NCBI RefSeq assembly: GCF_040054535.1
Contig: NC_090785.1
Span: 7,065,501 to 7,129,500, forward strand
Source of the DNA: Antennarius striatus
Taxonomy: Eukaryota; Chordata; Actinopteri; Lophiiformes; Antennariidae
Reading direction: 5' to 3'
Length of the DNA stretch: 64,000 nucleotides
Part shown: piece by piece, positions 14,701-25,962 of the stretch
Layout of the letters: each line of letters starts with the position of its first letter
Position numbering within the stretch: the first letter of the stretch is position 1
Notes under the pieces: model-generated
The model's database searches: none
The model's input: only the letters and a program-made list of their open reading frames with translations
Told to the model about the DNA's origin: nothing
Made by a program: the position numbers and the translations under genes

Positions 14701-17700
14701 TACGGGGCAACGACATCCCATACAATCCCTTCTTCTACTCCTACACATTGCTCACAATGGATGAGATCTGGTAAATCCTGTGGAGATCGCAAGTTGATTC
14801 ACCCTTCAGGTGACCATCATGAGTATGGTCGTTGTATGAATCGCTGTTTTTCATTGAACAGGGTCTTCCTCCACACAGACAGAGTGACAGAGGAACTGAG
14901 GGAGTACCTGAATGCCTCCTGTGTTGGACTCCTCTGTGTGCAGCTAAAAAGTTATGAAACTGTTGTAGATGAGCTGAAAAAGTACGTGAAGCAGCCCGAA
15001 ACTAAAGTGTGGATTGGCACAGAGTACACAAACTACGCTCTTTATGAGATTGTCAAACAAGAGGTATGAAAATATTTTATTTCACTACATTGTTTGCAAC
15101 AATTAAAAAGATGATGCAATAAGTCATCAAATGTGATCACATGTCAGTGATGAAATATCCTGTGTTCATGCAGTTAATCTGTTTGATTTACCATTTGTTG
15201 GCAGGTTCTGGTCTAAATGCTTTTAGTGGATGTTGTGACCGAACTCCAGGGTTTTAAAGATGAACTTAAACAATTGATCACATGACTTTTTGTAACGTGA
15301 AAGGGGTTTGTCAAGGTGAACGATCCACAAAGAATGATCAGTTTCACTAAACCCTACAGGATATTCCATCAACTTTAAAGACAAGCCGTCGCTTATTATT
15401 TCTGAACATTTTAATATTAAGTTTTATCTGAGTTTTTCTTAGACCTGAAGGTCATCGTTTCTGATTTTTAGCCCATCTGCAGTATCCACATAAAGCTCTG
15501 TTCAGCAAAATGTCATACCAAAAAAACAAAAACTGTTCTGATAAACATCTCATAGTCATGGTTGCCAACTAGCCGGTGAACAGAGGAGCATTTAACAGAT
15601 TGAGAATCAGATTTTTCCCACAGGAGATAGTGGAGCTCAAAAGTGAGGTAACATGAGAGTGAGTTTAGACATAAAATCCCTCCAGATTAATGGGAGTCCC
15701 TATCAAATTTTCCATTTCCATTTGATGAGGTTATAAGGTGTCAATCTAATGTAGCTTTTTTGATTCCCCCAAATGGTCAGCAACTAAAGAGAAGCAATTT
15801 TCAGTTAATTTTGATAGGATGAGTCCATATATTGGCACCAGAATATTGTAGTTTTGAGGTAAATGGCATTTAGTGTTAGTTTTAAAATGTCCTATTATGT
15901 GACATACAGAAGCCAGTCTATGAATAGATAGTACTGCTATTTTTTGTATTAATTATTTCTCCCAAGGATGCTATATTTCCATCATGTCACCCAAAATCTA
16001 AGATTTATTTACACTTCCTTTAACTTTTACGTATTTGGGCCTAGGTCGTGTGTCAGACAAGATAATAGTCAGTCCTTTGTGTAGGATTGTATGGGCTGTG
16101 AGTGTTGCTGTAGTTATTTTTGCTGCTGTTTCCAATACACAGGACAAACTGATGACGAGCACCTATTCGCCCGTGTTGATGACTAAAGCAGTGAAAGATG
16201 AGACCGAGCAGCGGATCTTGAGGGATGCTCACGTACGAGACATGATCTCACAGACACACAATCACGCACAAGTCCAAACAGTCAGGTAGCGTGGATATTA
16301 TGTTGTTGGGATTAAAGCTGTGACTGTGTCATTGTGGCTCTTGTAGGTGAGGGATGCGGTTGCAGTCATTCAGCTGCTGATGTGGTTGGAGAAGGCAGTA
16401 CCACAGGGGAAGGAGACTGAGCTCACCGCTGCAGAATACGTCAATAAATGTCGCAGGTGATTGAGCCGAGGTGCAAAAGCTGAAATAAGGGTTTAAAAAA
16501 AGTCTGAAATGCTCATTGAACTAAGAAGCTGCTTTCTATAACTAATAAAAATTGCAGCAAACAGAAAGACAGCAGAGGCCCGAGCTTTGAGACCATCTCC
16601 GCAAGCGGACCCAACGCTGCACTTGCTCATTACAGGTAAAATTTATTTATTTATTCCACTTCTTATATACTTTTACTTATTCAGATAAATCAGATGTGTG
16701 TATAAAAATCAAGCCCTCTTATCTATGAGAGAAAAAGAATATGAGCTATTTTTAAGAGAAAAACTGGAATAGAAAATGTATCTCCATCAACAATATGAAA
16801 AGTCAAACCAGCAACATGTATTAGTCAGATACTGTACTTTGTGCTCAACCTTTACTGTTAAACACATAGCATGATACACACTGCTGCACAAAAGAAAAGA
16901 AAATTCCATTGATGCTATTCAAACTAGTTTAAGTAAGATTTGATGAATACTAAAGAGCTGTTATTTTAAATATTACATTTACATAGGAATGAAAGGTCTT
17001 GATGCTCCACATGCAGGGTCAAGAATATACAAATCACTGAGACTCTTCTGATGGCCTGCTTTAAATTTTGCTGGGAATCAGTAAATTGTCAGTGCTCACT
17101 TTCCACTTAATACTGAGGTTAAAAAAGTTCTATTAAGTATTTCAATACATAGAAACAGGAGTATAAACTGAATTTGGGATTCAGAAAACCGAAAATGATA
17201 GACATTTTCTGTCATCACGGCTGCTCTAGTTTCATGTTTTTGTGTGTTTCAGCCCGACAGAAGAATCCAATCGGAGGTTGACAGTTGACGAGATGTACCT
17301 CGTGGACTCCGGTGGCCAGTATCTGTGAGTAAACGCTCAGTCTCACATCAAACCACCACCACATGAACGAGTCATCCTGTCTCTCACTTCTCACAGAGAT
17401 GGAACCACTGACATCACTCGGACTGTTCACTGGGGAACCCCCACAGCAATGCAAAGGGTAACATTTTATATCTTCAGTTTAAGAAAGTGTGAAGGGTTAA
17501 TTGCATTTTCTCTTTTGAAACAATATAGACCAGAAGTTTTTGGATGTCAAAAACTTTTTCTTTCCATTTTCTTGTTGTTCAACGTGTGTCATTTCACAGG
17601 AGGCGTTCACTAGAGTGCTCAAGGGAAATATTGAGATATCTCGAACCATATTTCCCTCAGGAACAAGAGGTGAGAATGGAACTTGCGCTGGTTTAGAACA

Positions 17701-20078
17701 TGTTTTAATGAATTTCCTCATGATCATCACTAGAGGCCACTCTTCCTGGCCTTGCTGATATTTCCTTCTATTCCTGAGACTATGAATTACAATAATGTGT
17801 CCTTCTTTCATCAACAGGTGCAAATATGGAGATGCTGGGTCGCCGGGCATTGTGGGAAGTCGGCCTAAACTATGGCCATGGCACAGGTCACGGTGTTGGG
17901 AACTATTTTGGAGTTCATGAGTGTATGCTCTCTTTTTACAACAAGCCGTGATCATTGCATTCAGTATATTGATGTCTTTATTCTGATGCATGAATTCATT
18001 TTATTATATCAGTCATTTTTGATGTCTGCAGGCGTTATGACTATAGTAACAAGAGTCAGTTTCACCACAGTGGGGCGCTATAATACTATGTAGGAGGGGA
18101 AAATGACCTCGATGCCAGTCATTTTTGAAAATTGGACTGCGTTTGCGTCTGTAATTCGAACACTTGGATGTGATTAAATAAAGAAATGCAGCCAAATCGT
18201 CAGTTAAAGGAGACTGAGGCCAGAGTTTTAAGTTATTTTAATGTTAAACAAACGGTATGAGTTCTGATCACTTGTATTATCCATGTGTCTAAAGCTACAA
18301 CTACTCATTTTCATCACTATTTAATGTTCAGATTGCTTTCTAAAATGGAACTAGAGATAAAAAAATAAAATAAAATAAACTTCACCGGAGAAAACATTAC
18401 AATGGGGAATAACAAATTAATCAACAAATTATGTAAACAAGTAAATGTAATTGCTGTAATGTAATGTAGGAAAATGTAGATCATAACAGGATCAAATATA
18501 ATCACTTTATTATTATTTTTTTGGATTTTGCTTTTCCAAGTATTTTGTTGAACAAAAAGAAAATGCTGCTTCGAATTTTTATAGACCAAACTGAAATTAC
18601 AAATACTAAAACATTAATTCAACATTGGATGGAACAAAAAGATAATGTCTGTAATTTAATTAATTCCTAATCAGATTAAAATAAAACACAGAAATTAACT
18701 CAAACGTGTGTGTTAGCCTGACTGTGCATGAATTAAATATTGTTTTAATTTTTGAAGGGCCAGTTGGCTTCCAGAGCAACAACATTCCCTTCAGGTCAGG
18801 CATGTTCACGTCTATAGGTGAGCTTTTCAAAATAAAGCCACATTTGTGACAAGAAGCAAGACGTTACTCTTATTTTAAGGAAATGACACAGCTGATGACT
18901 CCACTGTCATGATAATAACACCAAACTGTGCTTGATTTTCTTCAAGAACCTGGATACTACAAGGAAAATGACTTTGGAATCCGGATAGAAGATGTTGTTG
19001 TGATAGTACCTGCACAAACAAAGGTAGAAAATCAGGAAGTTATTGATCATTGACAATCCTACCAGTGATAGTGATATCATGCTTTTACTGCATGTCGTGA
19101 GAATTGTGGAAGTAATTTCTTTCTATGAATGTGCTTTTATTTCATCAGTATGGGAATAACTACCTGACTTTTGACACTGTGTCACTAGTTCCGTACGATA
19201 GAAAACTGATTGACGTCTCTCTTCTCAGCTCAGAACAGGTAAGAAGTTGTGTTAGACTAGGAAAGTATTTTGTTAATGTGTATATTCAGACATTGAGAAA
19301 TATTTTCCTTTAAAGAGGAGAAACTAAAAAGTCCTTCAATTACATTATATAACAAGTTGTAATTCACATTTACTTTGACAAAGATATGATCACATTTTTA
19401 TTTGTGAATCCCTCTGTTTAAGAGAGTTATGTCTTTATTAAAGTCTAATGGATTTCTCTTTAGTTGTAGTGATTCTACAACTCAGGGATCAATGATTATT
19501 TGAGAAAAGAAAACCTTCTCTCAGATGAACGTCTATGCGTTTTAACCCCACAAACCATCTCATAGACCCTCAAATGTAAAGTGGTTTTAAGCTACACCTC
19601 AGTAATTTAATTACTCAAATTACAACAATGTGATAAGTGAGTTCAAGTGAGTATTTTCACTTGTTCTAACACCAGAAAAGTACACTCAGAAATTAGTGTT
19701 ACTAGATTTGATTCCTGTGGAACGCCATATTTGTCTTTTCAATTGGGAAGATTCCGTGTTCTATATTTATAGTTTTTTTTTGTGTGGGTCATTCATTGTA
19801 TAGCCATAATTATGAATTATGTTTCACTGCTTCATTGTCAATATGAAAGTATTTCAAGATTGTTTATGATTTTCCAGCTTCTGTGGCTGAATAAATACTA
19901 TGAGACCATCCGGAGGCTGATGACTCCTGAGTTGGACAAACAAAAACTACCTGAAGAGAAGGAATGGATGCTCAGAAACACAGAGCCTTTCATGGAGTCT
20001 CAGTCTTCAGCGTCTGTCTGTTCTTCGTCTCTGACCCTTATCGCTCTGGTCATTTTTCTCTTTCACAACATCGTCTGA
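10051..20078 (+). CDS. xpnpep2: Xaa-Pro aminopeptidase 2, membrane-bound aminopeptidase P (21 coding exons)
   Basis: M24-family metallopeptidase that removes the N-terminal residue when proline is second (for example from bradykinin); GPI-anchored at the cell surface. Coding exons: 10051-10099, 10737-10798, 11124-11234, 11327-11390, 11904-12008, 12875-12961, 13129-13272, 14369-14470, 14689-14770, 14862-15063, 16143-16232, 16347-16456, 16558-16635, 17253-17324, 17397-17457, 17600-17669, 17818-17922, 18758-18817, 18947-19023, 19149-19238, 19878-20078. All junctions are GT-AG and keep frame, giving 2022 nt and 673 aa (human about 674). A signal peptide (MPSCSWLLALILAALTG) opens the protein; two creatinase-N-like domains precede the catalytic domain (about 400-620). 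Metal ligands D447, D458, H521, E552 and E566 are present, as are H427, H517 and H530. A C-terminal SSSLTLIALVIFLF tail fits a GPI signal. The start is the only ATG giving the signal peptide. XPNPEP1 lacks the leader and anchor, so XPNPEP2 is preferred. Confidence 0.96.
11059..11116 (+). repeat. (GT)n microsatellite at the xpnpep2 exon 3 acceptor
   Basis: An interrupted GT tract ends eight bases before the exon 3 acceptor at 11124, so it occupies the place of the usual polypyrimidine tract. Length changes here could alter exon 3 recognition. Confidence 0.8.
11745..11780 (+). repeat. (CA)n microsatellite in xpnpep2 intron 4
   Basis: About 16 CA dinucleotides with one CG interruption. Confidence 0.9.
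12409..12639. mobile_element. Palindromic MITE-like element in xpnpep2 intron 5
   Basis: A 231-nt block begins TTGTTGAGCC and ends GGCTTAACAA. Its ends form long terminal inverted repeats of about 46 nt, each with two copies of the CATTTTGTAATAA motif, and more ATTACAAAATG copies lie inside on both strands. No coding capacity is present. No clear target-site duplication was found, so the superfamily is uncertain. The intron transcript could fold into a long hairpin. Confidence 0.7.
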
Positions 20079-20290
20079 CATCTTGGTTTCTCCGGCGCTC
20101 ACTTCATTCAGAGAAGACTGGGATGTCAATCCTATGCAGCCTCTAAAAAGCAGCTACACTAACTTGTGGGAAGCGCTCCAATTATTTAATTCAGATATTA
20201 ATTTATCAGTTATTTAATAGCTGCTGTTTGGGGATTCAAAGTTTAAGAATGAGCTTTTGTGTGATCTATGATGTGTTAACCGCTTTAGTT

Positions 20291-20371
20291 AATAAATCTG
20301 GATGTTCATATGATCACCAACTGTCATTTCTTTTTTATAAAATCATTTATAAAGTTCAACTTTAGAATAAA
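20291..20371 (+). promoter_or_regulatory. xpnpep2: Candidate xpnpep2 polyadenylation signals
   Basis: Two AATAAA hexamers, at 20291-20296 and 20366-20371, lie 213 and 288 nt after the stop codon. Either could end the transcript; no other strong signal precedes the transposon at 20729. Confidence 0.6.
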
Positions 20372-20720
20372 GTTTGAGCTCATGTCATGATTTTAGAATT
20401 TATTTATTTTATTTATTTCATGAAATCTGTGCAATTTGAGGGTGTGACTGTTCTGGTATCACGCTTCACTCTAAACTTGTTTGCTGTTGTCAGATACGAG
20501 TGTAATCAGAAGAACACGAAGAAACATTTCAGACAGAAAGCAGAACAGCTCTCAGAAATATTCATCCATGTTCACTACGCATTTGTGGCAGACACCCTGA
20601 AAAATAGGTAGAAGTGGGTTGAGATCATAGTTCTTTGTGGATAAAGGTCTCTCATGTCTTGCCTTTGTGTGGCATCTAGTTTACTGTTAAATTTGAACAT
20701 GAGTTCATTTTTGTTCAACA

Positions 20721-20728
20721 CCCTACAG
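20721..20728 (+). repeat. Left 8-bp target-site duplication of the composite hAT island
   Basis: CCCTACAG here is repeated exactly at 29168-29175. Eight bases is the hallmark length of hAT-superfamily insertions. Confidence 0.85.
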
Positions 20729-20753
20729 CACATATGTCAAAGTCAAGGCCCGC

Positions 20754-20769
20754 GGGCGAGATCTCGCCC
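20754..20769. repeat. 16-bp perfect palindrome in the left arm of the hAT island
   Basis: GGGCGAGATCTCGCCC equals its own reverse complement. It sits 25 nt inside the left end, where hAT elements carry subterminal transposase-binding or hairpin sequences. Confidence 0.8.
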
Positions 20770-21339
20770 TTGACGAATTATTTATGGGCCGCGGAATTAT
20801 TTTTAATTACTATTACAACCGGTCCGCAGGCCACATCGGCCCGCTGGTATTTTTCACACACCATAACTACATTCCCCATAATACAACGCTAGCGGAAGTC
20901 ATTTAGCGATTCAAGCGGACTTTGGTTTCATTGTTAATCAGTAGTCAGACTGGAGGTGTGATTTAGCTACTCCTAGCGATGTCTGAATGGCGCCCCATGG
21001 GGCTTCGAACCGTTTGCGGCAATTGTGCCGAAAACTGTTTCATTACTTGTCATTGGGAAAGTGGGCGCCCTCTTTGGCGGCGTGTCTGCACTGCAACCAC
21101 ACGACGGTCAACTAGCCCAGAAAACAGCGCTTTGACGTTTCCTGTATTGCATATATTTTCTGAATAATACCGAATGTAATCTATTTCAACGTGTTAATCC
21201 TTGCTTGTTATATTGTAGCCATATATTATAGGTACAGTAATTGTTTTATTATCAATGGTCCTTGCAGGGATCAATAAAGCAATAAGAGATATAGATGACA
21301 CGTTCATACATGTATATTTAATGTAAATATATACATATG

Positions 21340-21475
21340 TTCCGCGGTGCACTGGCGCCGTGCCCGGAGTGTCCCTCGCCTCATGCCCTATGCCAGCTGG
21401 GATAGGCTCCAGCTCCCAGTGACCCGCTACAGCGGATACAGCGGCGGAACAGGAAGATGAATGAATGAATATACA
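21340..21475 (+). mobile_element. L2-like LINE 3' tail fragment, unit 1
   Basis: Contains CCAGCTGGGATAGGCTCCAG followed by a GATGAATGAATGAAT tail, the standard 3' end of teleost L2-type LINEs and their dependent SINEs. A copy is at 25208-25343 in unit 2; relatives lie at 36710-37073 and, reversed, near 52350-52450. Confidence 0.7.
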
Positions 21476-22094
21476 TACGTGTTCGTGTGTGTGAGTTACA
21501 TAGAATGATTGGTGTCACTGGGAAAAAAAACAAGGTCTACGTTGTGAGACGTCATCACAGCAGCACCACCGGCTTCATTCTCGAGTCTGGATCGGTAACG
21601 CGTCATCACTGATGACGTGTTGTTACTGTACGTCAGGTGGAGGGAACAAAGCAAACACGTCACCTGTAAATTAAAAATGACATGTGTATGGTTTATCATC
21701 TTCTAGTGTGTGAGCAACAGGGCCTGAAAAGAAATTTATTAGAAATTAAAATCTACTTTGTTCGGCGGCACCAGTTCTCAATGTTCCGAGACTTGAGTTC
21801 TATTTCTGGTTGGATCCATTGTAAAGTAATACGACGCAAACTGTCAGCGATCGGAACGCTAATGTGATCAATTCAAGGGATATTGACACGATTGGCAGCG
21901 CACCGCGCTGTTTCATCCATTATAACACGTCTGGGACCGGCCGGTGTTTCGGATCACCCATTGACCACTAAACTGTGTCACCGGGTGAATGGAGCGCTTA
22001 GTGTTTCGGACATCGCTACTAGGAAGCGGAGCTGTCCGTCTGGCAGACCACCATCGTGGCCCGAGTCAGGCTGCAACAAACATGACCATCGATC

Positions 22095-22266
22095 ACTGAA
22101 TCAATCGGTGCATCAATCGATGAATCAATCGGTGAATCAATCGATGAATCAATCGGTGAATCAATCGGTGAATCAACCGGTGAATCAATCGGTGAATCAA
22201 TCGGTGAATCAATCGGTGAATCAATCGGTGAATCAACCGGTGAATCAATCGGTGAATCAATCAGTG
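22095..22266 (+). repeat. 12-bp minisatellite, 14 copies (unit 1)
   Basis: The unit is close to GAATCAATCGGT, with CAACCGGT and CAATCGAT variants. The period is a multiple of three and the unit lacks stops in several frames, which produces artificial open frames of NQSV or DSPI repeats. Confidence 0.9.
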
Positions 22267-22920
22267 AATAATTTGGTGAATTGATTACTGAATGGATCAG
22301 TGAATCCATTGAAACTTATTTTCAGGAAGTTGTGGGCCGGCCCTCTAGTTCCTCCCACACACACGCGCCCACTTACTCCGCTCTGATTGGAGGTTTCTCA
22401 GGAGGCGGTCGGACGGCCGCCGGTCCTCCAACTCGGAGTCGTTGTCTTTCTGGAAGAACTGATTCAGAAACAGATTCGGGTCAGCTGATTGGACGCCAGT
22501 CTCTGAGGGAGATCGGACGTCCGGAACACACTTCCGGTGTCATGGGACCCCCCCTAGATGGGATCGGCTCGTCGCAAAGAAACAAGCTCAGAACTCCACT
22601 AATTGTCATTGTTTTTATTATTTGATTGACTTGTTCAGCCATTTATATAGAAATGATCAGTATTTCTTCTACGTTGAATACACTGATTGTAAGTCGTATA
22701 TTTCAAAAGAAACCTCCGTAGCGCTGTCGCTACCCACTACAGAGTGTTGTGAATAATAAACACAATATCCAACCAGCCTTCCTTGAGCTCCATAATAGGA
22801 TCATCTTTGATGAACAAGTGTTTGTCAAAAGCTGTAGGATGAAATCCCAGCAGTGAGCATTTTGTTTCAGGTTTGTTCACATGAAAATGTGAAATGCTCA
22901 AACACACACTTTCTGCTTGT

Positions 22921-22990
22921 GGAGTCCGTTAGACCAGCCTGTTCAGATGCTGAGCAGGTATACAGACATTATAGGTTCAAATCCCACTCC
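22921..22990 (+). other. tRNA-like or hairpin segment, unit 1
   Basis: GGAGT and ACTCC close a 70-nt segment containing GGTTCAAATCC, which fits a Pol III B box, and an internal 9-bp hairpin of CCTGTTCAG with CTGAGCAGG around an ATG loop. The arms do not fold as a proper cloverleaf, so this is at best a tRNA-derived SINE relic. The same sequence occurs in unit 2 near 26897-26966. Confidence 0.25.
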
Positions 22991-23087
22991 TCCCATCCTT
23001 TTTCAGGCTGTTTCCTGAATGACGAAGACAAATACGCGCAAAGAAAATTTCCGAGCGTGAATGGATCGGTAGCGTGGTGGGTTAATT

Positions 23088-23442
23088 CAATGGTCCCTGG
23101 CCGCGGACCGGTCACTGTCCGTGGGTCATTTGGTACCGGGCCGCACCGAAAGGAAAGGTACCTTACGTTATTTCCGATTTATTTACTTGAATCGAGTTTT
23201 TAATATAATTGTTTGTTACAATCATTTAGTTTACAGAGATGTTGATTATCAATTTTTTAAAAAAAAGGTAGTTTATTGTCTGTTGATGTCTGCATTTTAT
23301 ATAAAACCACTGCGGATGATTTATTATTAGACTACAGCTGTCGTGGCGTCATTAACGATTGTCGAGCAAATGAAGGCCGGTCCGTGAAAATATTGTCTTA
23401 GATGAAACCGGTCCGTGGCGCAAAAAAGGTTGGGGACCACTG
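23088..23442 (-). mobile_element. Nested hAT MITE, unit 1
   Basis: The right end, read on the minus strand, is CAGTGGTCCCCAACC, a classic terminus of non-autonomous vertebrate hAT elements. The left end is CAATGGTCCCTGGCC. Both continue into GGACCGG motifs. The 8-bp flanks are GGTTAATT and GGTTAGTT, a 7 of 8 target duplication. Length 355 nt, no coding capacity. Confidence 0.85.
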
Positions 23443-23635
23443 GGTTAGTTGGTTCCAACAATGGAACAATGGATTGAGTTTTTGTGAAGAAGAACCTGAA
23501 ATGTGATGAATTAAAAGAAAGACTAAATATTGACTAACAGAAATTTATTCATATTTTAAATATACAACAGAAGCAAAAAAAAAGTTCAAGTCGAATATGT
23601 ATTAAAAAAAAAAATCGCCCAGTCCCGAAGCTTCT

Positions 23636-23693
23636 GGTGGTGGTGGTGGTGGTGGTGGAGGGGGGTTCCAGTGCTGGTGGGGGCTCGGGGGTG
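23636..23693 (+). repeat. GGT-rich simple repeat, unit 1
   Basis: A run of GGT triplets followed by G-rich sequence, repeated near 27607-27662 with one triplet fewer. It can read as poly-valine or poly-threonine but has no other coding support. G-quadruplex formation is plausible. Confidence 0.75.
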
Positions 23694-24087
23694 GGAGGAC
23701 CTTCTGCAGCTGCAGCAACTTGTTCCGGTTGGAAAGCTGTAGTAATGGGAATTACGGCTCGCTTTAGAGAACTGACTCTTTCAGCTCGGCTCACTAAAAA
23801 GAGCCGGTACTTTCGGCTCCCAAACGGCTTTAGTGCTTTAATCAATATATTACCAATAATATAAAATTATGATGTCAAATTATGCACCGCCTCCCTCTGC
23901 TCAGCGCAGTGAGCGCTGTGCAGACACAGAGGCGTTAACACCACACATATTGACCAATCACGTGTGGCTTAAAGAGAAAAAAGCGGGCCCCCAATCAGGA
24001 GCCGGCTCCCGTCGTTCAATTCAAAGAGCCAGCCCTCATCTCCGTTATGTTCGCGACCGACTTCTAGACTGGGAGTCGGTCAGGACA

Positions 24088-24384
24088 ACGGCTCTGAGAC
24101 CGTTTCGTTCGCGAACGACAACGGTTCTGAGACAGTTTCGTTCGCGAACGACAACGGCTCTGAGATCGTTTCGTTCGCGAACGACAACGGCTCTGAGACA
24201 GTTTCGTTCGCGAACGACAACGGCTCTGAGACAGTTTCGTTCGCGAACGACAACGGTCCTGAGATCGTTTCGTTCGCGAACGACTACGGCTCTGAGACAG
24301 TTTCGTTCGCGAACGACAACGGCTCTGAGACAGTTTCGTTCGCGAACGACAACGGCTCTGAGACAGTTTCGTTCGCGAACGACA
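24088..24384 (+). repeat. 33-bp palindromic minisatellite, 9 copies (unit 1)
   Basis: Each 33-nt unit contains TCGTTCGCGAACGA, a perfect 14-bp palindrome with an NruI core, preceded by variable CTCTGAGACAG, GAGATCG or GAGACCG. Nine copies precede the CACATCACTA end motif. As 33 is divisible by three, open frames of 11-residue repeats arise on both strands; I regard these as artefacts. Confidence 0.9.
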
Positions 24385-24407
24385 CATCACTAGGAAGTAG
24401 TGATGTC
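24383..24407. repeat. Abutting inverted element ends, junction 1-2
   Basis: CACATCACTA is followed by a 5-nt GGAAG spacer and then TAGTGATGTC. The two sides are inverse complements over nine bases, as if the right end of one transposon copy lies next to the left end of the following copy. Confidence 0.75.
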
Positions 24408-24435
24408 TCAATGGCGCCCCATGGGGCTTCGAACC

Positions 24436-24863
24436 ATCCATTCATCAATCTTCCGCCGCTTATCCAGAATCGGGTTGCAGGCAGCAGCTTCAACAACGAG
24501 CCCCAAACTTCCCTTTCCCTGGCCACATCCACCAGCTCTGACTGGGGGATCTCAAGGCGTTCCAGGCCAGTGTTGAGATATAATCCCTCCACCTGGTCCT
24601 GGGTCTGCCCCGAGGTCTCCTCCCAGCTGGACGTGCCAGAAACACCTCCCTGGGGAGGCGCCCCGGAGGCATCAGCACCAGATGCCCAAACCACCTGAAC
24701 TGACTCCTTTCCACGCAGCGGCTCTACTCTGAGCCCCTGGCGAACAGCAGTGTTTCTCACCTTATCCCTAAGGGAGACACCAGCTATCCGTCTGAGAACA
24801 CCCATTTCCGCCGCTTGTAGGAACGAAGATTGAACGACAACTAGAGAGCTTTGCCTCCTCAAA
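24436..24863 (-). mobile_element. LINE reverse-transcriptase C-terminal fragment, unit 2
   Basis: On the minus strand one frame reads AEMGVLRRIAGVSLRDKVRN and another RSQFRWFGHLVLMPPGRLPR followed by RRPRGRPRTRWRDYIS and, further on, EREVW. These are characteristic of the end of fish non-LTR retrotransposon ORF2 (Rex1/L2-like group, from memory). The frame shifts near 24714, so it is dead. The 3' tail (GATGAATGGATGG) lies at the low-coordinate end. It interrupts GAACC|GTTTGCG, which is intact at 21007-21016; AACC may be a short target duplication. Confidence 0.75.
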
Positions 24864-25207
24864 CCGTTTGCGACAATTGTGCCGAAAACTGTTTCATTAC
24901 TCGGCGCCCCATTCATTAGGAAAGTGGGCGCCCTCTTTGGCGGGGTGTCTGCCCTGCAACCACACGACGGTCATCCAGCCCAGAAAACGGCGCTTTGACG
25001 TTTCCTGTACAGTATTGCATATATTTTCTGAATAATAACGAATGTAATCTATTTCAACGTGTTAATCCTTGCTTGTTATATTGTAGCCATATATTATAGG
25101 TACAGTAATTGTTTTATTATCAATGGTCCTTGCAGGGATCAATAAAGCAATAAGAGATATAGATGACACGTTCATACATGTATATTTAATGTAAATATAT
25201 ACATATG

Positions 25208-25343
25208 TTCCGCGGTGCATTGGCGCCGTGCCCGGAGTGTCCCTCGCCTCATGCCCTATGCCAGCTGGGATAGGCTCCAGCTCCCAGTGACCCGCTACAG
25301 CGGATACAGCGGCGGAACAGGAAGATGAATGAATGAATATACA
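25208..25343 (+). mobile_element. L2-like LINE 3' tail fragment, unit 2
   Basis: Duplicate of the fragment in unit 1, 3868 nt downstream, with only isolated base changes. It was carried along by the tandem duplication rather than inserted independently. Confidence 0.7.
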
Positions 25344-25962
25344 TATGTGTTCGTGTGTGTGAGTTACATAGAATGATTGGTGTCACTGGGAAAAAAAACA
25401 AGGTCTACGTTGTGAGACGTCATCACAGCAGCACCACCGGCTTCATTCTCGAGTCTGGATCGGTAACGCGTCATCACTGATGACGTGTTGTTACTGTACG
25501 TCAGGTGGAGGGAACAAAGCAAACACGTCACCTGTAAATTAAAAATGACATGTGTATGGTTTATCATCTTCTAGTGTGTGAGCAACAGGGCCTGAAAAGA
25601 AATTTATTTGAAATTAAAATCTACTTTGTTCGGCGGCACCAGTTCTCAATGTTCCGAGACTTGAGATCTATTTCTGGTTGGATCCATTGTAAAGTAATAC
25701 GACGCAAACTGTCAGCGATCGGAACGCTAATGTGATCAATTCAAGGGATATTGACACGATTGGCAGCGCACCGCGCTGTTTCATCCATTATAACACGTCT
25801 GGGACCGGCCGGTGTTTCGGATCACCCATTGACCACTAAACTGTGTCACCGGGTGAATGGAGCGCTTAGTGTTTCGGACATCGCTACTAGGAAGCGGAGC
25901 TGTCCGTCTGGCAGACCACCATCGTGGCCCGAGTCAGGCTGCAACAAACATGACCATCGATC

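Larger units (their letters stand above)
20974..24397 (+). repeat. Tandem unit 1 of the island (3.42 kb)
   Basis: The unit begins TAGCGATGTC and runs to the GGAAG spacer at 24393-24397. It is nearly identical to unit 2, for example over 21300-22090 against 25168-25958 (offset 3868). It lacks the LINE insertion that the next two units carry near their start: at 21003-21020 the sequence GAACCGTTTGCG is uninterrupted. It contains an L2-like tail (21340-21475), a 14-copy 12-bp minisatellite, a nested hAT MITE and a 9-copy 33-bp minisatellite. Confidence 0.85.

Noticed and set aside
22019..22309. Long open frames of NQSV or DSPI repeats, also at 25751-26285
   Set aside because: They arise from the 12-bp minisatellite, whose period is a multiple of three; they are open on both strands and have no splice or start support.
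23869..24441. Open frames of 11-residue RSRTT or CRSRTKLSQ repeats, also at 27838-28446
   Set aside because: Products of the 33-bp minisatellite in a transposon; overlapping open frames on both strands are expected from the repeat alone.
24284..24916. 210-residue minus-strand frame as a single gene
   Set aside because: It fuses LINE sequence in the wrong frame to minisatellite sequence; only the broken reverse-transcriptase fragment has support.
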